64,000 bases of DNA from NCBI RefSeq assembly GCF_025369935.1, contig NZ_CP104467.1:7509001-7573000 (forward strand), written 5' to 3'. This DNA is from Paenibacillus andongensis (GTDB lineage: Bacteria; Bacillota; Bacilli; Paenibacillales; NBRC-103111). The notes under the pieces were generated by a model that worked only from the letters and a program-made list of their open reading frames with translations, was not told where the DNA came from and made no database searches. Shown here in pieces: positions 15,073 through 24,102 of the stretch. How positions within the stretch are numbered: the stretch's first letter is position 1; every line of letters begins with the position of its first letter. The position numbers were made by a program, and so were the translations under genes.

Positions 15073-17610
15073 TTATTTAAGTGAATCTAACAGCGTCTTG
15101 ATTTGGGGTTTAAGCTCCAGCGCATTCAAAATGAGCTGCAAGACTTCTGCACGTGTGGCATTACTTTTGGCGTCAAATTTTCCGTCCGTTTTACCATGAA
15201 TGATACCAGCTTGTGCTTCAGCTATAATCTCATTGGCTGCATATGAACTCTTTAAATCAACGAAATTGCCTTTGGTAGTGTCCTTTGCCACATTCTCAAG
15301 ATTTAATATGCGGGACAACATGACAACCATTTCCTCGCGTGTAATTGTGTTATCCGGTTTGAAACTACCATCCTCGTATCCTACGATTATCCCTGCTTCT
15401 ACAAGTTTCTCAATCGCGTCTTTTGCCCAGTGATGACTAATGTCATTCATTGCAGCACTAATACTGTTGCCGCCTCGGATATCAAATACTCTTTCCAGAA
15501 TTACTGCAAACTCTGCGCGAGTAATCGCGTTATCCGGTCTAAACGTACCATCATTGTAACCTTCTATGACATGCAGCATTACAAAAATATCGATGGCTCT
15601 TTCAGTCCAGTGCCCTTTGATGTCCGAAAAACTTAGGGTAGTCGGAGCTTCTTTAGCTTCCTGAATCCAAGTTTCAAAGTTCTTAAGAACATTATCGTCA
15701 CCCGATTTGAATACATCCGCTTCAGAATTAAGGTTAGATTTCGGATCTGGGGCCTTGATAGGATTAGGATCAGATGTCGAATTCGAAGTCGTTCCAGAAG
15801 TCGAATGAGTACCCGTCGTAGGACTGGTGTTAACTGTTACCTTCGCCGTGCTGCTGGTTGCCACAGCTGTCTTCGTGCCGTTTACGCCGTTGTTCGTGTT
15901 CGTTACGATCACATAGTAGTACGTCGTGCCCACGGTTGCCGTCGGGGCTGCATATGTTGCACTAGTTGCGCTAGGAATCAGTGTCCCTCCACTGGCGCTG
16001 TTCGTCGGGCTGCTGTACCACTGGTAGCTCAGTGATCCACCGTCACTCACACTGGCTGTTACACTTAACGTTGGGCTGCTGTCGCCTACATTTATCGTTT
16101 GATCCGCTGGCTGTGTTCCGATGATTGGCGTGTTTGCATCCACCAGCGCAATCACTGTTACCTTCGCTGTGCTGCTCGTTGCCATAGCTGTCTTCGTGCC
16201 GGTTACGCCGTTGTTCGTGTTTGTCACTACTACATAGTAGTACGTTGTGCCCACGGTTGCCGTTGGGGCTGCATATGTTGCACTAGTTGCGCTAAAAATC
16301 AGTGTTCCTCCACTGGCGCTGTTCGTCGTATTGCTGTACCACTGGTAGCTCAGCGAGCCACCGTCACTTACACTAGCTGTTACACTTAACGTTGGACTGC
16401 TCGCGTTTTGGGTCACCGTCGCTCCCGCAGGCTGTGAAGCAATGCTCGGCGTGGCCGCGTTAATCAAGCTATTCACCGTGACCTCCGCCGCGTTACTCGC
16501 CACCGTTGCCGTGTTCATGCCAGTTACGCCGTTGTTCGTGTTCGTTACGATCACATAGTAGTACGTCGTGCCCACGGTTGCCGTTGGGGCAGCATATGTT
16601 GCACTAGTTGCGCTAGAAATCAGTGTTCCTCCACTGGCGCTGTTCGTCGTATTGCTGTACCATTGGTAGCTCAGCGCTCCTCCGTCACCCACCGTTGCCG
16701 ATACGCTTAAGGAAGGACTGCTGTCGCCTACGGTTACTGTTTGATTTTGCGGCTGTGTTCCGATGTTTGGTGTGGCTGCATTCACTAACACGTTGATCGC
16801 TCCGGCGTTATTTGAATTATTCGGGTCATATTGATCAACATGCACAACCGTTATTGTAAAAGTGCTTGGGTTAGGGGAAGCGACCGTCGCAGTAATCGCA
16901 AGCGTCCGCGAATTCCCTGGCGAGACCGTTCCAAGCAACCATCCCCCTGTAGTTGAGTCATAACTGCCCTGTGAAGGCGTAGCGCTCACAAAGGTAAGAC
17001 CTGCAGGAAGCGAAGCATTCACGTTTACATTTGTCGCTGTAGCAGGACCAGAATTAGTTATAGTTGCTGTATAAGTAATTGTGTCTCCTACATTAGGACT
17101 TGGATTATTCACGGAAAATGCGGCTTGCAAATCAGCTTGTTGTGGAGTTACCATACAAGAAACCGAGTTATTATAATTATTTGGGTCAGATTGATCGGCA
17201 GTCCCAACAAATATCGTAAAAAAGCTCGTGTTTGAGGAGACGACCTTCACAGTAATCGCAAGTGTCTGCGGACTTCCTTGCGAGACCGTTCCTAGCGTCC
17301 ATCCCCCTGAAATTGGGTTATAACTGCCCTGTGAAGGCGTAGCGCTAACAAAGGTAAAACCTGCAGGTAGCGTGGCGCTCACGTTTACATTTGTCGCTGT
17401 ATCAGGGCCAGAATTAGTTATAGTTGCTGTATAAGTAATTGTGTCTCCTACATTAGGACTTGGATTATCCACGGAAAATGCGGCTTGCAAATCAGCTTGC
17501 TGTGACGCCGCATTGACTTTTGCATTTTGAAATGGCATTCCGAAAATTAGACCAAAAATTATTAAAAATGAAATGAATGGCGAACAGGTTTTTACAAAAA
17601 TGATTTTCAC
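15073..17610 (-). CDS. S-layer-homology cell-wall protein with repeat domains
   Basis: An 845-residue exported protein. Residues 1-35 are a signal peptide ending NAA-S. Two DUF11-like repeats follow (about 38-155 and 157-275), each with NPSPNVGDTITYTATITNSG. Then three Ig-like repeats of about 100 residues (about 280-585) with LSYQWYSNTTNSASGG and GTTYYYVIVTNTNNGV, then a Ser/Thr/Pro linker, and three SLH domains (about 662-845) with GYNDGTFRPDNAITRAEF and GYEDGSFKPDNTITREEM. SLH domains bind pyruvylated secondary wall polymer, so it is a surface protein. The repeats are almost identical at DNA level and could expand or contract by recombination. The binding partner is unknown. Confidence 0.88.
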   Translation of the reverse strand: MKIIFVKTCSPFISFLIIFGLIFGMPFQNAKVNAASQQADLQAAFSVDNPSPNVGDTITYTATITNSGPDTATNVNVSATLPAGFTFVSATPSQGSYNPISGGWTLGTVSQGSPQTLAITVKVVSSNTSFFTIFVGTADQSDPNNYNNSVSCMVTPQQADLQAAFSVNNPSPNVGDTITYTATITNSGPATATNVNVNASLPAGLTFVSATPSQGSYDSTTGGWLLGTVSPGNSRTLAITATVASPNPSTFTITVVHVDQYDPNNSNNAGAINVLVNAATPNIGTQPQNQTVTVGDSSPSLSVSATVGDGGALSYQWYSNTTNSASGGTLISSATSATYAAPTATVGTTYYYVIVTNTNNGVTGMNTATVASNAAEVTVNSLINAATPSIASQPAGATVTQNASSPTLSVTASVSDGGSLSYQWYSNTTNSASGGTLIFSATSATYAAPTATVGTTYYYVVVTNTNNGVTGTKTAMATSSTAKVTVIALVDANTPIIGTQPADQTINVGDSSPTLSVTASVSDGGSLSYQWYSSPTNSASGGTLIPSATSATYAAPTATVGTTYYYVIVTNTNNGVNGTKTAVATSSTAKVTVNTSPTTGTHSTSGTTSNSTSDPNPIKAPDPKSNLNSEADVFKSGDDNVLKNFETWIQEAKEAPTTLSFSDIKGHWTERAIDIFVMLHVIEGYNDGTFRPDNAITRAEFAVILERVFDIRGGNSISAAMNDISHHWAKDAIEKLVEAGIIVGYEDGSFKPDNTITREEMVVMLSRILNLENVAKDTTKGNFVDLKSSYAANEIIAEAQAGIIHGKTDGKFDAKSNATRAEVLQLILNALELKPQIKTLLDSLK

Positions 17611-17740
17611 TTATTACACTCCCTATGTGCTAAAATGTTATAGCTAAAATTTTCGTCATAGTTAGGCAAACCAAATCCTCTATATAGGACCATCCGACTA
17701 TAACATAGGATTAAAGTCCCCCTTTTCAAGATATAAGTAT

Positions 17741-18266
17741 AACTTCTCTTCCCGAAAAAAGAGTCAAACTAAAGTTGTAAGCAGTATTAAATATTAATAA
17801 AAAAGCCATTGTCTTCTTCTTGTTTTATAGATATTTTTACAGTTCCCCCGCGTAAACTCGACATCAACCCGTGCCGTATCGCATTTTCTACCAAAGGCTG
17901 CAACATCAGCGGAGGCATCAGGATGTCCGGATCGGCATCCACATCATACTCCACGCCTAATCTGGCGCCGAAACGCGCTTGAATAACAGCAGAGCCACCG
18001 CATTAATCACGATATGAATACAATGGTTCTAAGTGGCTCCTGCGATTGAAGACCTTCTAACCAATAACACCGGTGCGATTCCAAGATAACTGTAATAGAT
18101 CATGAGGATAAACGTGATTTGGAGCCTCTTGTACTTCCTGGTTTTTGCGAAACGTTCTTGAAAGAACAGGATAACCGGCATGTGAAAAGTAGGGACTCAA
18201 AATCCCATTAATCAGGAAGTAATAATACTTCCTCTTCCCGCAAAAAGAATCAAACGAAAGTTGTAA
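17741..18266 (-). pseudogene. decayed duplicate of the LytS-type kinase gene, flanked by direct repeats
   Basis: From about 17811 to 18205 the sequence parallels 19171-19835 of the neighbouring kinase gene: the ATP-binding segment (matching CGTAAACTCGACATCAA against GCAAATTCGACATTAG), then a junction near 17988 that skips about 270 bases including the phospho-acceptor region, then part of the membrane domain with ATTAATCACGATATG in both. Stops and shifts break the frame. About 40-base direct repeats stand on both sides (17741-17780 and 18227-18266), each ending AAAGTTGTAA. This is the remnant of a tandem duplication. It fills the otherwise gene-free stretch 17611-18345; the leftmost part is the upstream region of the S-layer protein gene. 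Confidence 0.72.
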
Positions 18267-18274
18267 ACTAATAA

Positions 18275-18334
18275 AAAATAAAACAAAGCCAACTCCCCGG
18301 CCTTTTCAAGGTCCCGGACGTTGGCTTTGTTTTC
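18275..18334 (-). terminator. terminator of the LytS-type two-component operon
   Basis: Read on the minus strand, a long stem pairs AAAACAAAGCCAAC with GTTGGCTTTGTTTT around an inner CCGGG-rich stem, and T-rich sequence follows. It lies just after the response regulator stop. Confidence 0.82.
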
Positions 18335-18345
18335 ACATTGATTAA

Positions 18346-18945
18346 TTATTCGAAGAAGTTCAGCTCCCGTGCCTTGGCAATCGCCTGACCCCGCCGCTTC
18401 ACCCCGAGCTTGCCGTACAAGCGGAACACATGGCTTTTGACTGTAGCCTCCGTAATCCCGAAACGAATAGCGATTTCTCCATTGGACATACCGGCCGCGA
18501 GCGCATTCAAAATTTCTTTTTCGCGATTCGTGAGCGGCTCGATTGCTGCGGCAGCTGCCTTAGCGGATTCGGCCGCTCCGATCCGATGTTTTTTCCTCAG
18601 CTTATCGAGCGTCAACGCCAAACGCTCCGCGGTAACGGGCTTCATCAAATAATCTAGCGCACTTATTTCAAAGGCTCGGACTGCATAATCGTCATATGCG
18701 GTCACAAAAACCACATCGATCGAAGCATCGAGCTTATGCAGCATGCCGGAAAGACTGATCCCGTTCACTTCCGGCATGGAAATATCCAGAAAAGCGACAT
18801 GTACCAGATTCTCCTTCACATATTCACAGGCTTCGTGCGGACTCAGAAACGTCTGGCAAATCTCGATCTCGCCGCTCTCGGATAAAACATTTTTCAACCA
18901 TTTCAGCGATAATAATTCGTCATCCACGATAATCGCTCTGAGCAT
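18346..18945 (-). CDS. response regulator with LuxR-type DNA-binding domain
   Basis: A 199-residue regulator. Receiver residues 1-120: acidic pocket VDDE near residue 8, phospho-acceptor Asp in AFLDISMPE near residue 55, FVTAYDDYAV near residue 80 and the Lys in LMKPV near residue 102. The receiver resembles LytR/AlgR-type regulators. The output domain, however, is a LuxR/GerE helix-turn-helix (LTNREKEILNALAAGMSNGE and ATVKSHVFRLYGKL), not LytTR. The start lies 3 bases after the kinase stop, so the pair is co-translated. The trigger is unknown. It ends at a strong terminator. Confidence 0.88.
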   Translation of the reverse strand: MLRAIIVDDELLSLKWLKNVLSESGEIEICQTFLSPHEACEYVKENLVHVAFLDISMPEVNGISLSGMLHKLDASIDVVFVTAYDDYAVRAFEISALDYLMKPVTAERLALTLDKLRKKHRIGAAESAKAAAAAIEPLTNREKEILNALAAGMSNGEIAIRFGITEATVKSHVFRLYGKLGVKRRGQAIAKARELNFFE

Positions 18946-18948
18946 GCG

Positions 18949-20154
18949 TCAGCCTCCACTCTGCTTGCCCGGCCGTGCGGGAATATCGAAAGAAACCTTC
19001 GTGCCAATTCCTTCTACGCTTTCAATCTGAATGCTTTTCCCGTAAAGAAGCTGATACCGTTTACTAATGTTCCAAAGCCCGATCCCCTCATCTTTGACAT
19101 TGGACCCCAAGATTTCGTTCTGTTTTTGGGAGCTCATCCCGCAGCCATCGTCCTCAACGGCAAGGCGGACCACCTCGTCCGCACCTTGTTTAATCGATAC
19201 TTTGACGGTTCCTCCCCGCAAATTCGACATTAGACCGTGTCTGATGGCGTTCTCCACCAACGGCTGTAAAATCAGCGGGGGGATAAAAACGTCCGGATCG
19301 GCTTCCACGTCGTACTCCACGCCCAATCTATCGCCGAAACGAGCCTTTTCGATATGGATATAAGCTTTGACCAGCTCCAGCTCGTTTCCGATCGTCGTGA
19401 ATGAATCGAGCTTTTTGAAGTTGAAGCTGCCCCTCAAATATTGTGATAGGTTCAATGTCAAATTTTGCGCTTTTCGAGGCTCATCTATGCATAAAGCGGC
19501 AATGGAATTCAGGGCGTTGTACAGAAAATGAGGCTTGATTTGGGAGCGCAAAAAGGCGATTTCCGCATCCTTGACCTTCCGGATCATCTCCCTTATCGCT
19601 TCGTTTAGCGTAATGAAGAACAGCAAAGCCGCCACATTAATCACGATATGGATGTAGTGGATCCGAACGACACTGAGGAATGTAAGCCCTCTGACCAAGG
19701 ATACCGATGTGATTCCAACAAGACTGTAAAGAAGCAGCAGCATAAACGCAATTTGTATCCTCTTGTACTTGTTTGCTTTAAGGAACATCTTTTGAGAGAT
19801 CAAGATAACCGGCATACTGATCATTAGGGTCAAAGCAGTTGTATAGAGCCCCAAATCGACTCCGATCCCCCACCGGTACAGGATAATGGTGGCCGACAAA
19901 ATGATGCCTGTGCCCAAACCGCCATACAATGTCCCCAATAGCAGCGGAATAATTCGGATATCGATGCGGTAATCGGGAGCCACAGGGGCAGGAAAGGACA
20001 TACATAACACGATGGATAGGCCGAATAAGAGACTGAGAACGAGCTTTTCACGCTTCTGATCGGCCCTCTCCGCAAAAAAAATCTGATATGTAAAAATCAG
20101 CGTGGTAATAATCGCCAGCTGAAGCATAAAGTCCTTAAAAAAATCTAAGTCCAT
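18949..20154 (-). CDS. LytS-type sensor histidine kinase
   Basis: A 401-residue membrane kinase. Residues about 5-185 hold six hydrophobic helices of the 5TM-5TMR_LYT type (with IDIRIIPLLLGTLYGGLGTG). The His_kinase domain has SQIKPHFLYNALNSIAALC near residue 205 with the phospho-His, and the ATPase has LQPLVENAIRHGL, EDDGCGM and EGIGLWNISKRYQLLYG. The ATG at 20154 is chosen because AAGGTGATAGG precedes it; an in-frame start 11 codons upstream lacks a site. It is followed at once by its regulator. The kinase also gave rise to the decayed copy at 17811-18205. Confidence 0.88.
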   Translation of the reverse strand: MDLDFFKDFMLQLAIITTLIFTYQIFFAERADQKREKLVLSLLFGLSIVLCMSFPAPVAPDYRIDIRIIPLLLGTLYGGLGTGIILSATIILYRWGIGVDLGLYTTALTLMISMPVILISQKMFLKANKYKRIQIAFMLLLLYSLVGITSVSLVRGLTFLSVVRIHYIHIVINVAALLFFITLNEAIREMIRKVKDAEIAFLRSQIKPHFLYNALNSIAALCIDEPRKAQNLTLNLSQYLRGSFNFKKLDSFTTIGNELELVKAYIHIEKARFGDRLGVEYDVEADPDVFIPPLILQPLVENAIRHGLMSNLRGGTVKVSIKQGADEVVRLAVEDDGCGMSSQKQNEILGSNVKDEGIGLWNISKRYQLLYGKSIQIESVEGIGTKVSFDIPARPGKQSGG

Positions 20155-20394
20155 CCTATCACCTTTTTTGCAAATAATTTTCGCCACTATTCTATCTTAT
20201 TCGACTATTCATTTGAAACTCCTGTTATTTTTGTCTTAGTCGTAAAGTTTCGATACAAAATGAAAAGTTTAACAAAAAAAAGATTACCCCTCAAGCAGTT
20301 CGTTCAACTACGTGAAGGATAACCCTATATACATATCATACAAGCACCAGTGTGCTCTTTCTCCTTTGTGCCATATGTTCCATCATTATATGTC

Positions 20395-20427
20395 GAAAAA
20401 AGCCCCCATCGGACTAACAGATGGGGT
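20395..20427 (-). terminator. terminator of the rlmN-like gene
   Basis: On the minus strand CCCCATC pairs with GATGGGG around a 9-base loop, followed by GCTTTTTT. The rest of 20188-20440 holds no gene that I can see. Confidence 0.78.
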
Positions 20428-20440
20428 CCCGCCTTCATTA

Positions 20441-21538
20441 TTATCCGACAACCAAACTATCCTGACTGGGGTTATCCCCTGCGGATTGTTTGATCTGTTT
20501 GCTTCTTAATTGTCCGCAAGCGGCATCAATATCCGTTCCATGCTCAAGGCGAACACTGCAGCTAATGCCCTGTTTTTTCAAAGTATCATAGAAAGCACGT
20601 ACGGATTCCCGCTCGCTCCGTTGATATTGACTGTGCTCGTCCACAGGATTGTAAGGAATTAAGTTCACATTGGCAAGGTGGCGAATATGCTGGATGAGCT
20701 CCGCTAATTGCAGCGCATGCTCTCTACCGTCATTAACATCCTTCAGCAGGATGTACTCCAATGTAATTCTCCGGTTCGTTTTCTCCAAATAGTATTCGAT
20801 CGCCTGCATCAATTTCTCAATCGGAATCGCTTTGTTTATTTTCATGATCCGGGTACGAAGCTCATTCGTCGGGGCATGCAGAGAAATCGCCAGATTGACC
20901 TTCAAATCCGAGTCCGCGAATTCGATAATTTTATTAGCAAGACCACTTGTTGATACCGTAATATGTCTGGCAGCAATGTCTAGACCTTTTTGATCTTTCA
21001 CGACGCGGATGAAATCAACCATATTTTCAAAATTATCAAATGGTTCACCAATCCCCATCACAACAATGTGGCTGACACGTTCCTCTTTGGCCGCTTTGTC
21101 CAAATGAAACTGAACCTTCATAATTTGTTCCACGACTTCGGCGCTGGATAGATCGCGACTTTTGGCCAAAAGCCCGCTCGCACAGAAGCTGCACCCAATG
21201 TTACAGCCAACCTGCGTTGTTACACATACAGACAAACCGAATTTGTGTCTCATTAACACAGTCTCGATCAAATTACCATCCTGCAGCTTGAACAGGAACT
21301 TCATCGTGCCGTCCGCTGATTCTTGCCTTGTATGTTCCGTCAAAGTTTGAATGACGAAGTGCTCTTCCAGACTCTGAATACAATCTTGCTTCACATCCGT
21401 CATCTCTGAGAAATCCGTCACGCGCTTCCGATATAGCCAATCCCAGACTTGTAGTGCCCGCGATTTTTTGTGTCCATTTCCCTCAAGCCATGCAATCAAT
21501 TGATCCAATGTTAATCCATAGATGGATTCTTTATTCAT
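20441..21538 (-). CDS. RlmN-like radical SAM rRNA methyltransferase
   Basis: A 365-residue enzyme. The radical SAM cluster motif is CNIGCSFC (C-x3-C-x2-C) near residue 111, followed by VVMGIGEPFDNF near residue 158, HITVSTSGL near residue 191, and the conserved C-terminal Cys in DIDAACGQLRSKQ near residue 342. RlmN methylates C2 of A2503 in 23S rRNA and of A37 in some tRNAs. Two segments differ from the usual Bacillus RlmN: the family GGLKRNL motif is replaced by LLAKSRDL, and the end has LIPYNPVDEHSQYQRSE, which recalls Cfr-like proteins. It may be the second RlmN-type paralogue often seen in Paenibacillus. AGAGGATAACG precedes the ATG. Confidence 0.82.
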   Translation of the reverse strand: MNKESIYGLTLDQLIAWLEGNGHKKSRALQVWDWLYRKRVTDFSEMTDVKQDCIQSLEEHFVIQTLTEHTRQESADGTMKFLFKLQDGNLIETVLMRHKFGLSVCVTTQVGCNIGCSFCASGLLAKSRDLSSAEVVEQIMKVQFHLDKAAKEERVSHIVVMGIGEPFDNFENMVDFIRVVKDQKGLDIAARHITVSTSGLANKIIEFADSDLKVNLAISLHAPTNELRTRIMKINKAIPIEKLMQAIEYYLEKTNRRITLEYILLKDVNDGREHALQLAELIQHIRHLANVNLIPYNPVDEHSQYQRSERESVRAFYDTLKKQGISCSVRLEHGTDIDAACGQLRSKQIKQSAGDNPSQDSLVVG

Positions 21539-21782
21539 CGTTATCCTCTTTTCAAGACTTTCACATACAGTCCTATTCTACTAAGCAGCCGAAGCGTACC
21601 ATCTGTTTATTATTGTGCCAAAAATCCTTCATGAACACAAGGGGAGCAGGAGGGCGAACCCGTTCCTTTATCTGCCTCTAATTTTACCATCCTTTATAAA
21701 AAATACGCTATTCTACTAATCTATTAATCCATACAGTTCCCACCGCTTTTACATAGGATAGGATAAAAGGAAGTGAGAAAAC

Positions 21783-22202
21783 ATGGCATCCAAAACTCAA
21801 AAACTCCCTGTTTATTTCAAAAAACAAGCAGTTCTGCTTAAAAAACGTCGTTTGCGTCCTACTCAAATCCCCATTATTCTAGCGACATGGTCTATTGAAG
21901 CAAATGGATTTAGAGGACTGCTAAACACTACAATCGCTCGTAATGGCTTTGTGACAGGAACGGTATTCGGGAATACCATTCGAGGATGGTATGACGTACC
22001 TTCGGGTAAAATTACTTTCCTAAGATTTGTGCCGGGCGGCAGCATCCCAGGAATAAACAACCAGCTTTATGAAGGTTATATTCAAAGGTCTACAATCAAC
22101 CGTGGAATTACTTTTACGGGTTCATTTATTACAGTTGGTAACGGTTCAACAGCTCAGCTGAATAAATTTAGTTGGTTAGCTAGAGCTATCATCTTAGTAT
22201 GA
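21783..22202 (+). CDS. hypothetical small beta-rich protein
   Basis: A 139-residue basic protein with an AAGGAAGTGAG ribosome binding site and its own terminator, so it is probably a real monocistronic gene. The first 30 residues are very basic (KKQAVLLKKRRLRPTQIP). The rest alternates short hydrophobic strands with Gly turns (NGFRGLLNTTIARNGFVTGT and RGITFTGSFITVGNGST), like a small beta barrel. There is no signal peptide, no catalytic motif and no family that I recognise. It lies next to sspH, so a spore role is possible, but that is only proximity. Confidence 0.7.
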   Translation: MASKTQKLPVYFKKQAVLLKKRRLRPTQIPIILATWSIEANGFRGLLNTTIARNGFVTGTVFGNTIRGWYDVPSGKITFLRFVPGGSIPGINNQLYEGYIQRSTINRGITFTGSFITVGNGSTAQLNKFSWLARAIILV

Positions 22203-22212
22203 GATAAAAGTT

Positions 22213-22245
22213 AAGGCACCTCCAAATAGCTGGGGGTGCCTTTTT
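22213..22245 (+). terminator. terminator after the 139-residue hypothetical gene
   Basis: AAGGCACC pairs with GGTGCCTT with a short interior loop, followed by T5. Confidence 0.8.
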
Positions 22246-22304
22246 ATGAATACATCCTTTCACATCCACAAATAATGTAACTAGTACGTCAAGGAGGCTA
22301 AAAA

Positions 22305-22541
22305 ATGAACAATCAACGCGCTCAAGAGATTGCGGTTTCACCTGTCATGGTAGATGTCACTTATAATGGGACGCCAATCTACATTCAAAATGTCGACGAA
22401 AAGAATGAAACCGCCAGAATTTATCCTTTGGATCAACCGGAAAATGAGCAAAGTGTCCCTCTGAGCAGTCTAGTCGAGCGTTCTCAAATGTTGGAGATGG
22501 AAGACATTAAAATGATATGTCCATTGCCGTCGAATGATTGA
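22305..22541 (+). CDS. sspH: small acid-soluble spore protein, H type
   Basis: A 78-residue protein. The first 58 residues match SASP-H of B. subtilis closely: NNQRAQEIAVSPVMVDVTYN, then GTPIYIQNVDE and ETARIYPLDQPENE. H-type SASPs are minor spore-core proteins made in the forespore under sigma-G. This one carries about 20 extra residues (LVERSQMLEMEDIKM and on) beyond the usual 59. CAAGGAGG stands before the ATG. The gene is strong evidence that the organism sporulates. A palindromic terminator follows and is shared with the converging transporter gene. Confidence 0.92.
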   Translation: MNNQRAQEIAVSPVMVDVTYNGTPIYIQNVDEKNETARIYPLDQPENEQSVPLSSLVERSQMLEMEDIKMICPLPSND

Positions 22542-22559
22542 AAAAAAGTAAGAAAAAAG

Positions 22560-22587
22560 AAAGAGGATACCTCGAGGTATCCTCTTT
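22560..22587. terminator. bidirectional terminator between sspH and the NSS transporter
   Basis: A perfect 28-base palindrome with half-site AAAGAGGATACCTC. A runs lie on its left and a pyrimidine run on its right, so it can end both converging transcripts. Confidence 0.82.
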
Positions 22588-22613
22588 ACTTCTGTTCGAC
22601 ACTTGATACAGGT

Positions 22614-23984
22614 CTATGAAAATTTAATGATACCTACCGAATGCAAGAATACACAAACGATGAGTACGGGAGCAACGACGCGAAGTAAGAACATCCAGGC
22701 TTTATACCAAAAACCTTTCAAACCCGCTTCTTCTCCAGCTTTTTTCCAAGCGTATCCAGTAAACAAGGTAACGACCAACCCACCGAATGGCATCAGAACA
22801 TAGGAAGTAATGAAGTCCATCCAATCAAAAATGCTTTTACCTCCAGGATGGAAGTCCCCTAGCACGCCTCCAACAGAAAGCCCTGAAGGAACGCCTACCA
22901 AGAAGCAAAAGATAGATAAGATAATCGCTGATTTTTTGCGGCTCCACTGCCATTTCTGCATGGCATAAGCGACTGGAACTTCTAAGATGGAAATGGCTGA
23001 AGTCAACGCCGCAATGGCTAGCAGCAAGAAGAATAGACCGCCAAAGAAGAAACCAAACGGCATTTGTGAGAACGCTGCAGGCAGCGCCATGAACGCCAAG
23101 CCCACACCTTCACCAGGCTGAAGTCCGTAGGAGAATACCGTAGGGAAAATAACTAGACCGGCAATGAAAGCATAGACCAAATCACCGAAACCAATGGCGA
23201 GCGTCGCCGTACCGAGTGATTGTCTTTTATCCACATAAGAGCCATAGGTTAACATACAGCCCATCCCTAACGATAAAGAAAAGAACGCATGTCCCAAAGC
23301 AACGAGTGCAGACTCCGCGTCGAGCTTGGAGAAGTCAGGTTTCAAGAAGAAGGATACCCCTTCTGCTGCTCCTGGGAGCGTAAGCGAACGGACCATAAGA
23401 ATTAACAAGATGATAAGAAAACCGGGAATCAAAATTTTATTGAATTTCTCAATACCACCTGAAACCCCTTTCGCAAGAACCCAGCCTGAAACCACCATAA
23501 CAACGGCCTGCCAGAAAATAGGCCAGTAGCCTGAAGCGAATGAGAGGAACTTATTCTTATAGTCGGAGCCCTCTTGGAACAAGAGGCCAGTAAACGATTC
23601 TACTGTATAATGAAGCGTCCATCCCGCGACTACCGCGTAGTAGGACATGATCATGAAAGCGGTAAGAATCGATAATAACCCGAATGCTCCCCAGTATTTC
23701 TTGCCGGTCAAATTAATGAAGGATATCGAAGCATTCCCTCTACCGCCGCGGCCAATCGTCATTTCTGCAAGCAAAATAGGCAAGCCAACAATAATTAAAC
23801 AAATGATGAATAACAGGAAAAAGGCGGCACCGCCATGTTTACCTGTAATGTAGGGAAACTTCCACATATTTCCTAAGCCTACCGAACTGCCGATAGCAGC
23901 CAAAATAAAGCCAGTAGACGTAAACCGCTCAACCGTTCCTGTTTTCTTGCTTGCTGCTTTTCCTGATGTCTGATCGTTACTCAT
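22614..23984 (-). CDS. neurotransmitter:sodium symporter (NSS) family transporter
   Basis: A 456-residue integral membrane protein with 11-12 helices. The NSS signature starts helix 1: FILAAIGSSVGLGNMWKFPY near residue 28, with the unwound sodium/substrate site GLGNMWKFPY. GGGAAFFLLF and LLAEMTIGRGGRGN follow. Bacterial members such as LeuT, TnaT and YhdH carry amino acids with sodium. The substrate cannot be told from sequence alone. It is monocistronic, with a weak ribosome binding site. The short C-terminus and 11-helix look are common to bacterial NSS proteins. Confidence 0.9.
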   Translation of the reverse strand: MSNDQTSGKAASKKTGTVERFTSTGFILAAIGSSVGLGNMWKFPYITGKHGGAAFFLLFIICLIIVGLPILLAEMTIGRGGRGNASISFINLTGKKYWGAFGLLSILTAFMIMSYYAVVAGWTLHYTVESFTGLLFQEGSDYKNKFLSFASGYWPIFWQAVVMVVSGWVLAKGVSGGIEKFNKILIPGFLIILLILMVRSLTLPGAAEGVSFFLKPDFSKLDAESALVALGHAFFSLSLGMGCMLTYGSYVDKRQSLGTATLAIGFGDLVYAFIAGLVIFPTVFSYGLQPGEGVGLAFMALPAAFSQMPFGFFFGGLFFLLLAIAALTSAISILEVPVAYAMQKWQWSRKKSAIILSIFCFLVGVPSGLSVGGVLGDFHPGGKSIFDWMDFITSYVLMPFGGLVVTLFTGYAWKKAGEEAGLKGFWYKAWMFLLRVVAPVLIVCVFLHSVGIIKFS

Positions 23985-24102
23985 TCTGAATAATAAACCC
24001 CTAACATTTTATGATGCAATAATGTTACTGGAAAATCCTTCTCACGTCACCTTGTAAAATTTCTCAAAGTTCCCAACAGCAGAAAATATGCCTTGTTCCT
24101 AC

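Noticed and set aside
20441..21538. Assignment of the radical SAM gene as the Cfr resistance methylase
   Set aside because: The central half follows RlmN (TTQVGC, GIGEPFDNF, HITVSTSG) rather than Cfr (SSQCGC, GMGEALAN), so resistance is not claimed.
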